Assembly (NCBI GenBank): GCA_019843655.1
Contig: JACDQD010000006.1
Location: forward strand, 6,130,034 to 6,194,033
DNA: 64,000 bases
DNA from: Lethocerus indicus
Lineage: Eukaryota; Arthropoda; Insecta; Hemiptera; Belostomatidae
Direction of reading: 5' to 3'
This document shows, piece after piece, positions 13,867 to 28,224 of this stretch; within the stretch, counting starts at the first letter, position 1; each line of letters starts with the position of its first letter. The translations under genes and the position numbers were made by a program. The notes beneath the pieces are model-generated. The model did no database searches. It was not told where the DNA came from and saw only the letters and a list, made by a program, of their open reading frames with translations.

Positions 13867-15554
13867 ACAGGCTCCCACGCAATAAATAACGACAAGAAGC
13901 TTTGGGGGGCCTGATTAGCGGCGTTCGCGAAACCCGTTCTAACTCCTGCCCGAGGAAATGTTGGAAATTCGAGACGTTTCGACTGCTAAAAATCTCACCG
14001 GTCCGCAATTGGTTGAAGCAAGGGCGAGAATGGGCCAATTAGATGGCCTAACGAGACAGTCAGCTCAATCGGGGCTTTCGAAAATAGCTTTCTTCATTCG
14101 TCCGCAACCTGTTTCTTCGAACGGGAAAAGTCACAGCCTTGAATGTGGGCGAGATCCGCGACGAAAGTACAAATAACGCAGTGATCTCATAATAGAGAAA
14201 TTTTCTCGAGGAAATTTATAAACGGATCCAGTGGACAATATATTTTTTTTATCAAAAATAAAAACAAGGCTATACAATATATAGCATTGGAGTAAACACG
14301 AACTATAAGCCAGGAAGACGGATTATCCATATTTAGTACCTTTCCGTGATACAATTTGATATAGTGGGTTTAATGCTTTAATACCAATTTATCAGAATCT
14401 CGGTAGGTATGCGACGAACCTTTTTTGAGTAGCACCTGCAAATACACATATAAAAAATAAAAGTCCCTATTTTAGTAGACTAAGAAAAGGTGCTCAAGGT
14501 ACCAGGAAAAATTGCAGCCTTAAACCAACAAAGCGAGAGGGAGGCGAACGGATGTTTTCACTTGTATAGTAGAGAGATACTTAGCGCAGGGGGTGGCAGG
14601 GAATCGATACAGGGAGGAGGAGGAGACCTACCCTGGACTCTACGGCCAATTCAACTCAATGGGGGGACTGCCGACCTTATAAGTACAGGAATTGTAATTT
14701 CCAAAAATAACAATAATAATACTATACTATAACAAAAATATAAAATAAAACATAGTTTTCTTATATTGTTTAGACAATCACAAGCGGCCTCACCATAAGA
14801 GTTGGTGATAGTACTGGCAAGATGCTTCATCCTGACAGAAAATTAGCATAATACGATATGGAGGGAGAAAATCGCCATTGGAATACTACAGATGACACTG
14901 GAGCGATAATTTATTTTACCCTTACCCTTAAAATGTACAGTTCAATTACAATGTTTTACAGTTATGGAGGGGCGATTGTGGAACGTTGATAATACTGATA
15001 ATGCTTTTTTGTCTTTTTATTTAACGAATGATTTAATGATAATGAAGCCCGTGTGCCAGCATATAGCCTGCGCTTATCTCTACCGTCAACTCTCGTGCCG
15101 AAGAATTTATTACCTTTGGAAATGATATCGTCCGAAGGCATTTTGTCGGGTGGGCAAGAAACTGCTGAAAGATAAATTAAACCGCAAAAAATAAATTATA
15201 TATTCCATATATGTTGTTCTGCAAAAGTTTATAAATCCCGAAATTGTAGGTATGAAAAACGTGTTTTACTTCACAGTAATATGTTATCATTTCCTTGAAT
15301 GAAAGTAAGAATTTATGGTTTACGGCTAACCATTATATATTTTTATATGTATTAATTAATGTTATAAATTTAGAAAAATTACGGTTTTAAATAATGCTGA
15401 ATAATCTGGCAAATGACTTATAGCGTATTTTTTTTTTTATAAAATATTCAACATCAATCAGATATGTCACTAAAGATAGAACCATTGAGGCTAAAATGTG
15501 GAATGAACAGGAGAGAAGTGTCTTGATGTATTACCTTTTATGTTTAACGCACAG

Positions 15555-15570
15555 AACCGGTTTCGACGAC
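15555..15570 (-). repeat. GAAACCGGTC-type interspersed motif, copy 1
   Basis: On the minus strand it reads GTCGTCGAAACCGGTT, preceded by AAGTAATAG. It shares the core with five other copies in the window and is one of the more diverged. Confidence 0.4.
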
Positions 15571-18500
15571 CTATTACTTGCAGGCCTATATTGCAGACTT
15601 ACATTTGTATAAATAAGCCATATGCGCCGATTGGCACAATAAATATAATTATACTTAGAAATCCACAATAGGTCCTGACACTGATTTTTATAGTTTAGTC
15701 TAGTATATTGTAAATGTTTATCGCAATTTGCTAACATAAGATAATATTCCCATATTCGTGCATAAGAAAAGGAATTTACTACGTTCTCTGCGCCTTGGTT
15801 GTTCAATATCTATGCTTTATTGATTAGTCTGAGGTTTGAGATCAATAAAATAGCAGCATAACCCATGATACCCCGAACGCGACTAATGGTTGGAATTTCC
15901 TGTCATAAACTTCACTGAAATCTCAAACCGTTCTGACTCATTCGATACCTTCTCGTTCTTCTCGCATCTTCTTAACGACGGCTCAGGGGGTCCCGCCACA
16001 AACGATAATGAGCTCAGCGCTTCCTCGAAGTCGAAGCTCAACCGTTAAATTCGGTTCCCACGGGGCAGTGTCACTTTTTATGTACGCTGCCGCTTACGAC
16101 AATTAATAATTGTACATGTGTCTCTCAAATATAAAAAAATTTTCGACTGACACTAATTTTTTACTAGTGCACGGTCCTAGATCAAGATTTCGACGGTTAA
16201 TTCGCGATAATTTTACTGGACAACCGGAGATGAATTTCGGCGTTGAGAATGGCCGGTCGTAGACTACTTATGAACAAAAAGTCAATGTTGAGGCGTTGAC
16301 GCAAAATAAAAATACAAATATATAAAACAAAAACATAAAAATATTTAAACCCGTAGAAGGAATCTTGATCTAATGTGCATTCATTCGAACCGCTCTTAAT
16401 TCTGTTATTCACACATATCATCGACTCTAAATATCTAATGTTACAGTTTGTTGCTGATTGTTTAATAATAAATAATATTAAAATTTTATATTAAAAATAA
16501 TATTATTTTAATATTAAAATAAATAGTTTTATTAAGTGTACACTATGATAGCCAACGTAGTATTGGTAGTATTCATACTAGAGTTCATGCTAGCAACTTC
16601 TGCGTGAGATCCAAAGGGCAGGCCTAAATTAGGATCTCATCGCAAACAAGTGAAAAAACAGTGGGCGTCAGTGATTCACCCCTTTCCTTAAACGCACCGA
16701 GTCTACAACGCAATTTGTGGTCAACGAGAAATTTTTTTTAATCCACATATAACAACGCTCATCTAAAACAAAATATTTTATGCCTATATCCTAAACTTCA
16801 CGTGGTTTAAATTAAATAGCATATAGACAGATCATAGTGATCCTGTTTTATATATTTTTGGCGTTACATCGGTTGAAGTATTCCTGCAATCCCTGACATT
16901 TCAGTTCGTAACATTTTTTACTGTAATATTTTCATGAAATTATGGTCACTTAGAAAAAATAAAATTAACTGCTCTATGCGTGAATTGGATTTAAGGGAAG
17001 TATGCAACAAACGCCAGACTACGGTTAACCCCGAAAATACAAAAGCAGCCGGTAATTCAAGAGTAGAAAAATTCTGGAGGGAAAAATGTCAAGTAGAAAA
17101 AGAAAGAAGAATAAATATTAACAGAAAAATAAGGTAGACATGTCTCAAGAAAACCAAGAGTGTCATGCGAGCTCTCTGCGGTCAGGACTAATGCAATCCG
17201 ACTACATAGGCAGCCACACCTCACATCTGTCTTTCTCACAACTGACAACATCCAACTATCCATATATGGATTAGATTACGAAGAGGCGGTTGTTTCGGAA
17301 TTAAATAGTGGGCACACATCAGTCGACCTATGAACAAGGAAAGAACCTCAGAGGTTTTTTGCACATCCGAGGATGAACTAACACGTTGTCACTGCAGACA
17401 TTGGTATGAACCGAGTTGCGACACATAACTCAACGGCTGTATTATAGGAACGGAAAGCTCAATCGAGCAATACAAGCGAACACAACTATTCAGATTAAGG
17501 GGTGTGGACCATACGCTCTGAAAATAACTTGTGAAGGGGAAATATGTGGGTTGAGTATATCTTGAGGTATATCAAGACACGGTGAGTTATTTGGATTTTC
17601 TCTCGACTTTAGCGCTTGAATACGACTGACAACTTTCCTTATTTCGGATGTGGGTATGACCAGTTTCCAATATTAGCCGAATAAAAGTTTCGGAATTTTT
17701 ATATATCTGCACTCCAGACCTATTTGACAGGCTAAGTAAATCAGTGTCATTGAATGAAGAAATTAATTTTTATATTAAATTTGACACATGTTAAAGTTAT
17801 GTCGCAGCAGATTTTAATTAAAGATGTTTAAGTTTCCGTATTTATTTCTAATGCAATAGCTTTTATTATTTTTATTCTTACGTAGTGGGCGGACCTAAAT
17901 TGTGTTTGGCGAAGGCCGGGTCAGTTCGGATATTTGTTTGCCGACCCCATAGCTCTGGCTCCCTTTTGTTTTCTACCGGGAAATTCCGCTTTCAGGATAT
18001 CACAAGCTTTTATAACCCCATTAGAGGGGCGGGAGGAGGTTGCCCTGTGTTTAGTTCCAGCCCAAAGGGCAAAAACGTTCTAATTCGTTTGGCTCTGGAC
18101 ACGGTGCTATTGGTCGGGAACCTGTAGGACAAATCTCTCACATACTAATTCAATTCTGTTTTCCACAATACCTATGTTCTATCACTAATATGCAGTCTGG
18201 AAAAATCGAGTACGGGGAAAATCAATATTTGCAATATTGCAAACATGGTATCTCCTAGAAATTCCAAAGCGTGAAAAAACCGAAAGACACACACATTGGT
18301 TAATAAATGCACATACAGTCCTGAACACTGTACGCATGAAGTCATCAAATTACTGCACTCCACTAAATGCACTATAAGGTTCTGTAATATTAAAAAAAAG
18401 ATATTATACTACTCTAGACTTTACCTCATCTAGAATTTCCAGACCAAATTATATCTGAAAAACGTGAGAGGGTAGCTCAATTTGTATAAGGGAAACCTCA

Positions 18501-20642
18501 GAAATTCGCCTGGGTTAATTCCGTTATTCACCGCATAACATATTTATGTAATAAAAGAACTATTGGGGAACTTAAGGAAACAAAAGAAAAAAGTTTTCAT
18601 TTGTGTAATTCAAAACTCTTGTTTCCATACCAAAATTAAAACATACTGTGGAATTTAATTTAATCTATTTAATTAATTTAATTTAAATTTAATGTAATTA
18701 GTGACTTCTATCACTAAATGCACCGAACTAAAAAACTTCGGTAGTAGCATCAATGTCGCACATACGACAAACTCATTTCCCCGAACTGAGCCTACGCCTG
18801 TTGCTAGACAGGCATCTGACAGGCCGGTGGATGAGATGTTCTCCGCGCCTCGGGCTATATAAGGGTACGGTTAAAACGGGAACTGATGCAACGGCCGTGG
18901 AAAAAGAGATAGAACGGGCCCAGGACATGTGGACTGGAGAGAGCGGGGGCGCGCGTGTGGGCACAGAGCGTGAGTGCGCCACTCAGTTTTACTATGCCTT
19001 CTAACCTTCACGCCAAGTTGTGACTCACGGCGTTATCTTAATTGCTATCGTCGTCTTCGCATAAGAAAGAAGAAAGCGAGTTGCGGATCAATCGGAGTTG
19101 CGGGTTTAATTGAACAGCTCGAGAAGTGTTTTTCTGCTATCAAAACTTATGGGACCTTAAGCACTGCTGAGATCGTCTATCTCCAGCTAATTTAGTTGTC
19201 TTTAGTAGCGCTATTACAGTAACAGTGCAAACAGTATGTCTCACCGGCGTTAGCACACACAAAACACTATTTTCAAAAGTGTCACCATATTCGGTTTGAT
19301 ATTAAATGATCATTTGCCGAGTATATTAAATGATATTAAATGATCTCTTTCTGCGAGTATATTGTAAAATTGAATCTATAGTTAAGAAGTAGCTTAAAAT
19401 AGACGGAAATATATAACAAATAATGATTCATGGAGTAATTTAATACAATATGTAATAGATAAAATAAAATGGAGCTTAAACAATTGGAAATAATAAGATA
19501 AAAGCACAAATTATTGCTAAAAGCGCGACATGTAGTTGCGGAGCAAGATAGCAATGACCTCAATGCGATATAAATAAGAACGTCGTCAAATGTTTGCCGA
19601 CCACAACAGACGACCGAATTACGATGCGACACCTTTCTCACTAGCACTATCAATTGGATGCTTTCATTCAATTTGAATCCAATTTTATCCAAATTGAATC
19701 AAGCTTGGATCGAGTAGCCAATTCAAATTCCTAAGCAAAATGTTCAAGCACGTTCTTATGTAATAAGTTCGTAGAGTTCAATCACCGATACCAACTAGTT
19801 TAAAATTTACAGTTGACTCAGATCGAAAATTTGGCGGCCACTGTTCGCCACTGTGAGTGTTCTGCGAAGCAACAAATGTTTGCATTCGTGTGCGTGTTAA
19901 TTAACTAAGTATGGCATAAGTAACCAAGGCGTTATCATAGCATATCTTCTCGTGAATTTATTATACCCCCACGGGTACTAAAATAATGGAAGCGAAGCAA
20001 TGTAAATTTTAATCCTGATAATATTTTGCCGTCAATCGACTTTATAATTGCTCACTCTGCAGAAATTATGAAAAAGAAATTAACGATTTCCCCACATGGA
20101 TTATAATCCTAAACTAAACTAAAAATAGTTTCATTAACAGTTGTGCTCCTATCCGGAACACATAAATTTCTGGAATCAGATCCTCACGCAGACGGAGATG
20201 GCGAGAAATATCTTTTTTTGACTCTAACGATCCTAAATCCGTTTGTAACTTGAGAAATCTGTCACTATGTTACCAACTAAATGGAAAGCTTTGGAACCAA
20301 TGAAAAAGTAGGTAACAAGAAATGCTAAATACATAACAGTTATAACATACAACCTATAATCTTGCTAAATAAATTCACCATCTGTATACACATTAGATGG
20401 TACATAAGGTTTAAACAAATTGTTAATTATTTAAACTAAACAGAATAAAAATGATTGACAAGGAGGATTTGATTATTTTGTGTCAATTTTTTGCCGGTAG
20501 AACATTGCCAGGTTGACGGCAGTTTGATGTTCAATCGGTGATAATGTCACAATATTATTGATGAATGGTGTTGAGAGAGTACTTCAGTTTTAAACGAGAT
20601 GCTTTAGTGCATTCATTAGTCTGTTACTATGAAAGTAGGCTA

Positions 20643-20673
20643 CTGAAGGTGATGAAAAGCCGAAACCGGTCAA
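20643..20673 (+). repeat. GAAACCGGTC-type interspersed motif, copy 2
   Basis: The plus strand reads CTGAAGGTGATGAAAAGC then CGAAACCGGTCAA. It has the fullest form of the shared pattern: a TGA-rich lead, then AGCCGAAACCGGTC. Confidence 0.5.
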
Positions 20674-23600
20674 CAAGATTAAAGATGCAGAAAATTAAAG
20701 ATGCAATAATACTGACATTACTCGGTATAGATTAGGACAACATTCGGGGATCGCAACATTTCACATTAATTACATTGTACCGATATTAATTATTATAAAA
20801 CAATGGAATTGTTAACACTGCACGGCCGGGAAGATAACGCACGTAATCAACAAACACAAAGTTGCGGTATGTTTAGGACGTTAGCGGATTTAATTGAGAG
20901 GAATACAGGAGTTGAAAATTTCTTCGATTCGGACAAGAATTGCTGCGGGATCTTCACCGGTAGACGGTAAACCTAAGTACATCAGTGTATTACCGACGAG
21001 GACTACTAATGATTGTAGCCAGAAACGAAACAAAGCTCAAAAAAATGTTTTCAGCCTTCGTTTGAACAAATCTTGACACTTTAAAATGAGGGAATGGATT
21101 TCAAAGCGGATGATGTTCGAACAACTACGGCAGCATTACCCAGTAATTGAAGAAACTCGCTCTTAAGTCCAAGGAACGCCATCTATGCAGTCATGAAATA
21201 TTCAAACCCCAGCCCCCCATCCAACGTTCTGCTATTAGGTCTCCACTGTTTGATTTGAAATGTTTAATATGTTCCTGTGCGTAGAGAGAACCATAATAAC
21301 ACCGAATCCATATTTAAAAGAGCCCAGTCTGTCCATACAGTGTTTCCCGAGTTAAGGAGAGAAAAGCTTTTTCGCTCTCTTCTGCTTTGTAATGCATTTT
21401 TCCCTGCCCGTCGCCGGATATTCATGAGAAGTCGGATTTCAGTTTCAGTCGGGAGAAGGAACGGAAACGAGGGTAGACATTTTTGCGATGCATGGTAAAT
21501 CATGCTAATGCAAACGGTGGCGGCGGTAATGATAAATGGGGGATATACATGGCCGGCCGTTGACAAATCTATGACTGTCGGAAGGTGACCGTTCAACGAC
21601 TCGTCCGGGTTATGACCGTTTAAAATACATTCAACGGTCGACTACGGTATAATCGATTGTGACAAATACGCTGATGCGAGTTAAATAAAATCCGATTATG
21701 GGCGACCTCGTCGAATCTTTTGTAAATTCAGATTGGGCTGAGTAATTATGCATCTATAGGACGTCTACCTAACCGTGTGTCACTCACGATCAGGCTCCAG
21801 TTCTGAAAGAATTTTACTTGCTGATTTAAATGTTCCATAAAATAAATTCCCCCAATGTGAACAGTAATGGATGAATACAGCGTCAAAGGATACACTATAT
21901 ACACATTACATTATAATATTATGGTTTCTAATTTTTTCTGGTGGCAATAACTATTTGTTAGAGGTAGTCTAACGGAAATTGTACCCTTCGTACAAATAGT
22001 CAATTCATAGAAAGGCCGAGCTCGTAAATTCGTGTAAACCGATGTGTCTACATCCTAATTGATATTTCGGCTAATTGAAAAGGTCGCCCACAACTGGGCA
22101 ATTGTGCTAATTACTTGTGCCGCGTACGCCCCTCAAACTACTAACTGGGCGTTCGTGATGCGCAAGTGAAAGCTCGTAAGTTGGTGCAGCAGGGTACAGG
22201 GAGTAGGCGAAGTGCATATTTAACGAGTAAATTTAGTTCGACGAGTTTCGGTAAGAGGGTATCCGTGGGGGCTTTCATAAGGGTATAAGTCTACAGGGTC
22301 ATATAAAGAGCAGAATCTGTTGCACGGAAATTCATGAATGGTAATTTGACAATAGAGCGTAAAAAACATTTATATTTATATCACCTTGTAGTTTGAGTGA
22401 TCAAACCACTTGATCAAGCCACCTTTATGCCTTTGCGTGTGTGAATTATAAATTCGAAAAGAATGGTTATTATTTATATTTGTTATACAGTATTGTCTTG
22501 CATTTTCAGGACACATTTTGACGTATCGATAAATTATTAAAATACTTGCAATGATTCAGCACCGGATTCAGAAGAGTAATCGAGGAAACTAACGTTGCTG
22601 TACTGGTCCAGTCCATTCCTAGATAAGGAGATGATTTAAGTAGCTTTCTACTGTGACATTCTGGACCGGTTTTCGTGGAACTAATCCAACCGCGTGGTAG
22701 AAACCGCTAACTAAGCCGCTAGCCTTACCTACAATGCGCTTACCGCTCTATGCTACTCTACCCATGACATAGCCTTTGTTTATGTGCCTTCCATTAAGTA
22801 CCTTCTGGGTCTGAATATTATTAATTTTGCATAATTATATACCACAGATATTCAATTTCTTAACTCTGAACATCATGTTGTCCTGCTTTTTCCGTTTGAT
22901 AACGCAATCATTTGAATTGGTTTGACACCTCACGAGCATTCACTACGAAAGAGTAGATGAAACGTTAATAATTAATTCCTCAGCAGCCACTTATTGAAAC
23001 AACACCTAATGCATACTGAATGTTTAAAAAATATTCAGACTGAATGCCGGAAAAAACAGTACACAAACTATAAATTATCCTCAGTATCATATATATACAT
23101 CAATTTCGAAGCAGATACCTATTCTAAAATTATCAGAAGTATTTATAGTAGCCAATATACTATAGATTCTTCTTATATGTATTTAAGAAGACACTTTTCT
23201 AGAAGTCGCCAGTCGAAGTACACTTAACAAATTAAAAATAATGTAAAACAAACACTTTATTGGAATCAATAATTCTTGGCTGCTACCCCTGCCGTTTCTT
23301 TCTCTCGGTCGGTTAATCTATTCCGCACCATCGCCGACCTGGAGGAAGTCTGTTTCGGTTCCGGGCCCTTGACTCGTTCAGGTCAGGGAGCGCCCTCTCT
23401 CCCGGGGGAGCGATTACACTCGAAACTCGCCATTATTTTCGGTACATTTAAGTAAGGAATTTTAAGGGTGCGTGACCTATCTTGTGTTGTCGCATAAGAC
23501 TTTCTCCGACCTAGATTAACTCCGATTTCGTTTTAATTTATTTATTCATCTACAAAGTTGTCAGGGTTTAAAATTTTAATATGGGAAAAAACAAATATTT

Positions 23601-25877
23601 GTAATTAAAAATTACTCCTTAAAAGAGGTATCACACCGGGGACCCCTGTTGACGGAGTATACGACGAATCGGGGAAAATTTTTGAAACAACCCGAGTTAA
23701 CAGGAATATATCATGGAAAATATATTATGGTAGATTTATCTAAAACAAACGGAAAATCGGCAGTCTTTAAACGCGCTTAGTCCTCTATGAAAATTTCATA
23801 CCTTAATGTATTGTATTATTTTGGAATATGATTCGCTTTTTAAAGGGGCATGATTATTCACCGTTCATATAAGATGTAGATCAAGTAACGTTATTCCTAA
23901 CCAATTCTGTGCCTTTGTATCCAGAACTGACTGAGGGTATGTGGTTAGTGCAAATATGCGAGTTTGTATGTCGTTTGCAGTTTGAACATTACATTTATTT
24001 ATTATTTTCCCGTAATTATTTAAACGCAAAAACCGGAAATAAATAAACAGATAATCGGTATGAATTAAACTCCTAGCGTATATCGCGTGAACCAATTCAG
24101 GATGAATAGGAAAAATAGGGTAGTAGTAGAAAGAAGCTGGAAGAGATTTCGTTCCAGTTGAGAGTCGTGTTCGGTCATCATTGCCGGCCCGAACAAAGAC
24201 CTCCGGCCCCTCTACGCTAGACTTGAAACCACCCACCCGTTCCATTCATCTCCTTTATTTTTCTTTATTTTAAATGAAAAAATCCAGAGTAAACTCCAGA
24301 GACTCGCAAAAGAAATCCAGCATTAGTGGGCTCCTAAATATATTTTTCAGTGCTACAAAAGCAATTTTCTTTATTTGAACATGGATTTATTTCTTATTTA
24401 TTTTCTTTATTTCTTTATTGGAAAGTTAAAAAAACAAACAAAAAGTAACCGTCTGCACAAATGAATTTTACGATTATAAAACCTAAAAGTGAATATGATA
24501 ATAAATATGTACAATTACTTCCTGTACATTGATTCAGGGTTTAAGTCAGTTTTGTTCGAGCTGCCCAATATAAATATGACTACGAAATACTGGTACGCGG
24601 CGTTTGCGAAATTTAGGTCGTGTGAAAATATTTCGCACTCTATGCCCTTTGTAATTTTTGAGTTGATAAATTACGAAAGTGAAAATTTTTGCTCGAAATT
24701 TTCTCACAGAATCTTTGAACAGAGCCATAATTTTCAATCGGGCAACACACATTAGGCACGGTCATTAACTAGCCGATATGAGCGTAGCACTAACAATTTC
24801 GATTACGGACATACCTTATTTAAGTTAGACTGAATTTGGATTTTATTTTTTTCTGCTATTATATAAACGACTAAAATTTTTGTTACACCCACGTTATCAT
24901 CAATACGCAGGACTTATCATTCCCGAAGAGGTAACCTATGCTAGGGGTACACTCGTCTAACATCGACTGCAAACCATTTTCATCCATTGTGAAGGGAACG
25001 TAAAATCACGAGAGACTTATTATCCCCGGTAAAAAACAATTGGTTTTAATAACCAGCTAACAGCTAATGGCTTCATCGGAATTGGCTGGCGATAAAAATA
25101 AAAAAGGAAAAGCTAATAACTGTCCATTACGGCCGGTCACCCAATATAGACCGCCGATACACCTCGGGTCGGACCTGAACGTACAATCGTCTAAAAGCAT
25201 GCCGCAGGCACGGTTACTTGGGAACATTATAAAATCTAGAGAAGTCGGGTCGCAATTTTAAAACAAATATTAAAACGGTCTGTAAAAGTGAAATTCCTTG
25301 CAAAACCTAACAATTTAATATGTATCCGGCCACTCTGAAGATTTATAATTAGATTCTACCCTTTTTGATCTTTCAATGTTAATATACTGATTTACTATAA
25401 ATGCAGATATTTGATGATCATGATATGTTCATATGTGATATGTTCATGTTATGTTCATCAATTTCGGCTACTCGTAAAGGTTTGCCCACTGTAGTGCGAC
25501 TGCTGTATAGTACCGCGCAATACTAACTTAATACTACTTAATAGCGCTTAGCTCAGTAAATCACAGAGTATTTTATATTCAAAAGAGATGAATAATGCAA
25601 ATAGTAAAATAAAAAAAATTCGGATCTATGACTAGTCACGAATGGTTTCCATGGGATTTATTCGCTCGGATGATTCGAAACGCCATTTGCTATTATAATA
25701 GGCACATGATTAGAATATAGCTTTATTTTTTATTTTTCTCAAAGTTGGCTGCGACCAACCCAAACTTTAACAATACTCAGTATTCTTTCCCAAACTTGGA
25801 GTTGAACATTCGTAACTTGAACGAGTGAGGAGCACGATTCTTGTGATCTGTTTCCACTCGCTGATTTGATTTTCTCT

Positions 25878-25905
25878 GAGACCGGTTTCGGCTCTCTTAC
25901 AAAAG
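25878..25905 (-). repeat. GAAACCGGTC-type interspersed motif, copy 3
   Basis: The minus strand reads TAAGAGAGCCGAAACCGGTC, preceded by ACGACCTTTTG. It is almost identical to copies 2 and 6 over the core. Confidence 0.5.
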
Positions 25906-26323
25906 GTCGTAAATGTGACCACATTGTAAGCCCAGACGAACCTCCAACCAAATAACGTAAAATAAAGGATATTTATTTTACATGGGCTAGCTTCGATAAA
26001 ATGGAATGAACAGCATTCCATGCTATACACTAATCAAATTCTACGTCTCCGATTCCTTTAATTTCATTGTTCATTTCATGGAAAACAGAAGATGGCAACG
26101 ATTAAATCGAAATTTCGACGATTTATAAATCTACAGAATATTAAAAAACGGCAAATACTTTGCTTGGGGTACGAAAAGAATTACCTCGAAAAAAGTAGAC
26201 AGGCCCTAATTATTAATCTTAATTAAGCCGATATAATGCAGCCCGAAAACTCCACTCCGGATCTCAAGTACTTCGAATTCATAATTCATTAATATCGATC
26301 CTCTTCTAAAGATGAAGTTGACA

Positions 26324-26348
26324 CTACTTGTTGTATGACAACAAGTAG
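26324..26348. repeat. 11-bp hairpin with 3-nt loop
   Basis: CTACTTGTTGT, ATG, then the exact reverse complement ACAACAAGTAG. Confidence 0.65.
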
Positions 26349-28003
26349 GAGAGATAAAACTGATAAACCCCGACGGCACTTGATGTCTAGGAAAGGAATG
26401 GAAATATAAATTCCGATGTCTACTTATGAAATATTTTTATAGTTATGTTAATTTGGTATAAATATTACTCTTATCCATTACCTTTACACATTCAGTTCAA
26501 TATCATTCTAGGATAATGGCGCCATTTAGGAATAAGCTTTACATATATTAGCAATTAGAGCTCAGTTATATACCTTCTGATAATTATAACAGTTCCCGCC
26601 TTTCCTGTACTATTTAATATTTTGTCATTATTATTTATGAATGATCTTAAACTTGTATTGAATACAAGTTCAGGGTTACTTCGAGGAAAGTGATGGGATA
26701 CAACATCGACACCTCAACAAATAGGTAGTTAGTCCATTCTTAGTAATGTGCTGTTATATAATTATGAGAAAATCGGACTACATTTAAATGTTTATGGTAC
26801 CTATAAATGAAGCGAATACCAAAATAAATTAAATCCACTCTTTTTATTGTATTTAATTTCTACCAGTTTGGAGTCTAAGTAATACCAGGAATCTATTTGT
26901 ATTTATCGTAGTGAAGAAATTAAAACCGGTATAGAAAATGCCCGAGGTTAATAATCTGTATGTTTGCAGACCTCCACAGATGTATTCTAATTTACCTGAC
27001 AATGTTGTTTCGGGTCAGTCTCCAATCAACGAAACTGTGCAGTCCGATAGTTCAGTCCCAGTTGGACGACAGACTCGCGTCCACGCGCACGGTATTCACA
27101 CTGTTCACCGAGGAAACGACAAAGAAAAAACGGTTCGGAAACAGGAAGGATGATATTAATAACAGTTCGGGCTAGGACAATGGAAACGGCGGAGTGGATA
27201 AGCGAGGAGCGAAATTTGACCGCGAGCGAACCGGCTGGTTGGGCGTCAGACGCGAGACTGTCCGACCGTCTCCCCTCTCACCAGATACAGAGCACTCGCA
27301 CTACTTCCCTCCTGACTCTGCTAAATTGCCAATCACCTCCAGAACGGCCGATAATTAATAGCTCATCATAAACACTTATGAGGCCAATCAAATTTCAACA
27401 TGGTTCCGACGTACGAGAGATGGGACAGGAATATGGTGCTTTGCTCAGAAACCAGAACAAGTATCCCTAAGGAAAATTCACAGGGGGAAACCAACGGTAA
27501 TTCAGCTCAGAATTAAAGGTTAAAAAAAGTTTTCCATAATTTTACACTGACCGATTACATTCCAATTTCCTTTATTGTGCCACATGACACCGAAGGATTA
27601 TAGAGCTAAGCAATTAGTTACGTAACTGAAGGTGTAGTTAATAGCAGGCGTGATTAGCAACATGATATATCGTAAAACAGGTGAATAACTATAAGCTATT
27701 TCACCTCCCAAGAATTTTTGGACACATCGCGTAACAATTTAATCGGTTGATACAAAGTTACAGAAAATAATTTTTGTTTCACCGACGTACTCATGTAAAC
27801 CTGTAGTCATGTTATTTCTCCATCCATTGAGGAATGAATATGCAAAAATGAATGAAATATTGGCAAAAAATATAGGCTTTCGAAATCGGTTAATTTGATT
27901 GCAAAACTGGCCACATTGCCAAAGAAGTACAAATATGGGCGAGGATAGTGTAGGAGAGCGAGGACAATTTTCAAGGGCCCCACACACGCGCACGGCCCAC
28001 CGA

Positions 28004-28224
28004 TGACGTCATATCAATTATTTTTGCAATAATATCTCAAGGCGAACACGGATCGTGTTGGGTTTTTCAGCGTGTGTACGAAAGTGTTAGGTGCTTCACC
28101 AGTGCACTTTCACTATCTCCGCCACTCTACCATTTCGCATACCAAGATGACGAGTCATACTCGAAAGCAGTTTTCGCTGGAAGAGTTGAAAGAAACTGAT
28201 ATTATTCACATGGCCCTCTTTTAA
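28004..28224 (+). promoter_or_regulatory. Possible promoter: full CRE followed by a short ORF
   Basis: A consensus cAMP-response element TGACGTCA is at 28004-28011. About 135 bp later an ATG in good context (CCAAGATGA, 28147) opens a 25-codon frame (MTSHTRKQFSLEELKE...) ending at 28224. The block between is richer in GC than its flanks. It may be a promoter plus upstream ORF; no further exon was found. Confidence 0.25.

Larger units (their letters stand above)
13867..28000. other. Intergenic or intronic DNA, no supported gene
   Basis: AT-rich DNA with complex higher-GC islands at about 13870-14170, 15880-16080, 17880-18130, 18750-19100, 21260-21720, 22000-22320, 23280-23480 and 27030-27340. 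A TATA-like TATATAAG is at 18856-18863. The 16-bp perfect A/T palindrome AAAATAATATTATTTT is at 16494-16509. No protein-coding exon was recognised. Confidence 0.5.

Noticed and set aside
18365..18387. Sequence TAAATGCACTAT resembling the start of miR-277
   Set aside because: The match stops after 12 nt and no complementary arm is present upstream or downstream, so no precursor hairpin can form.
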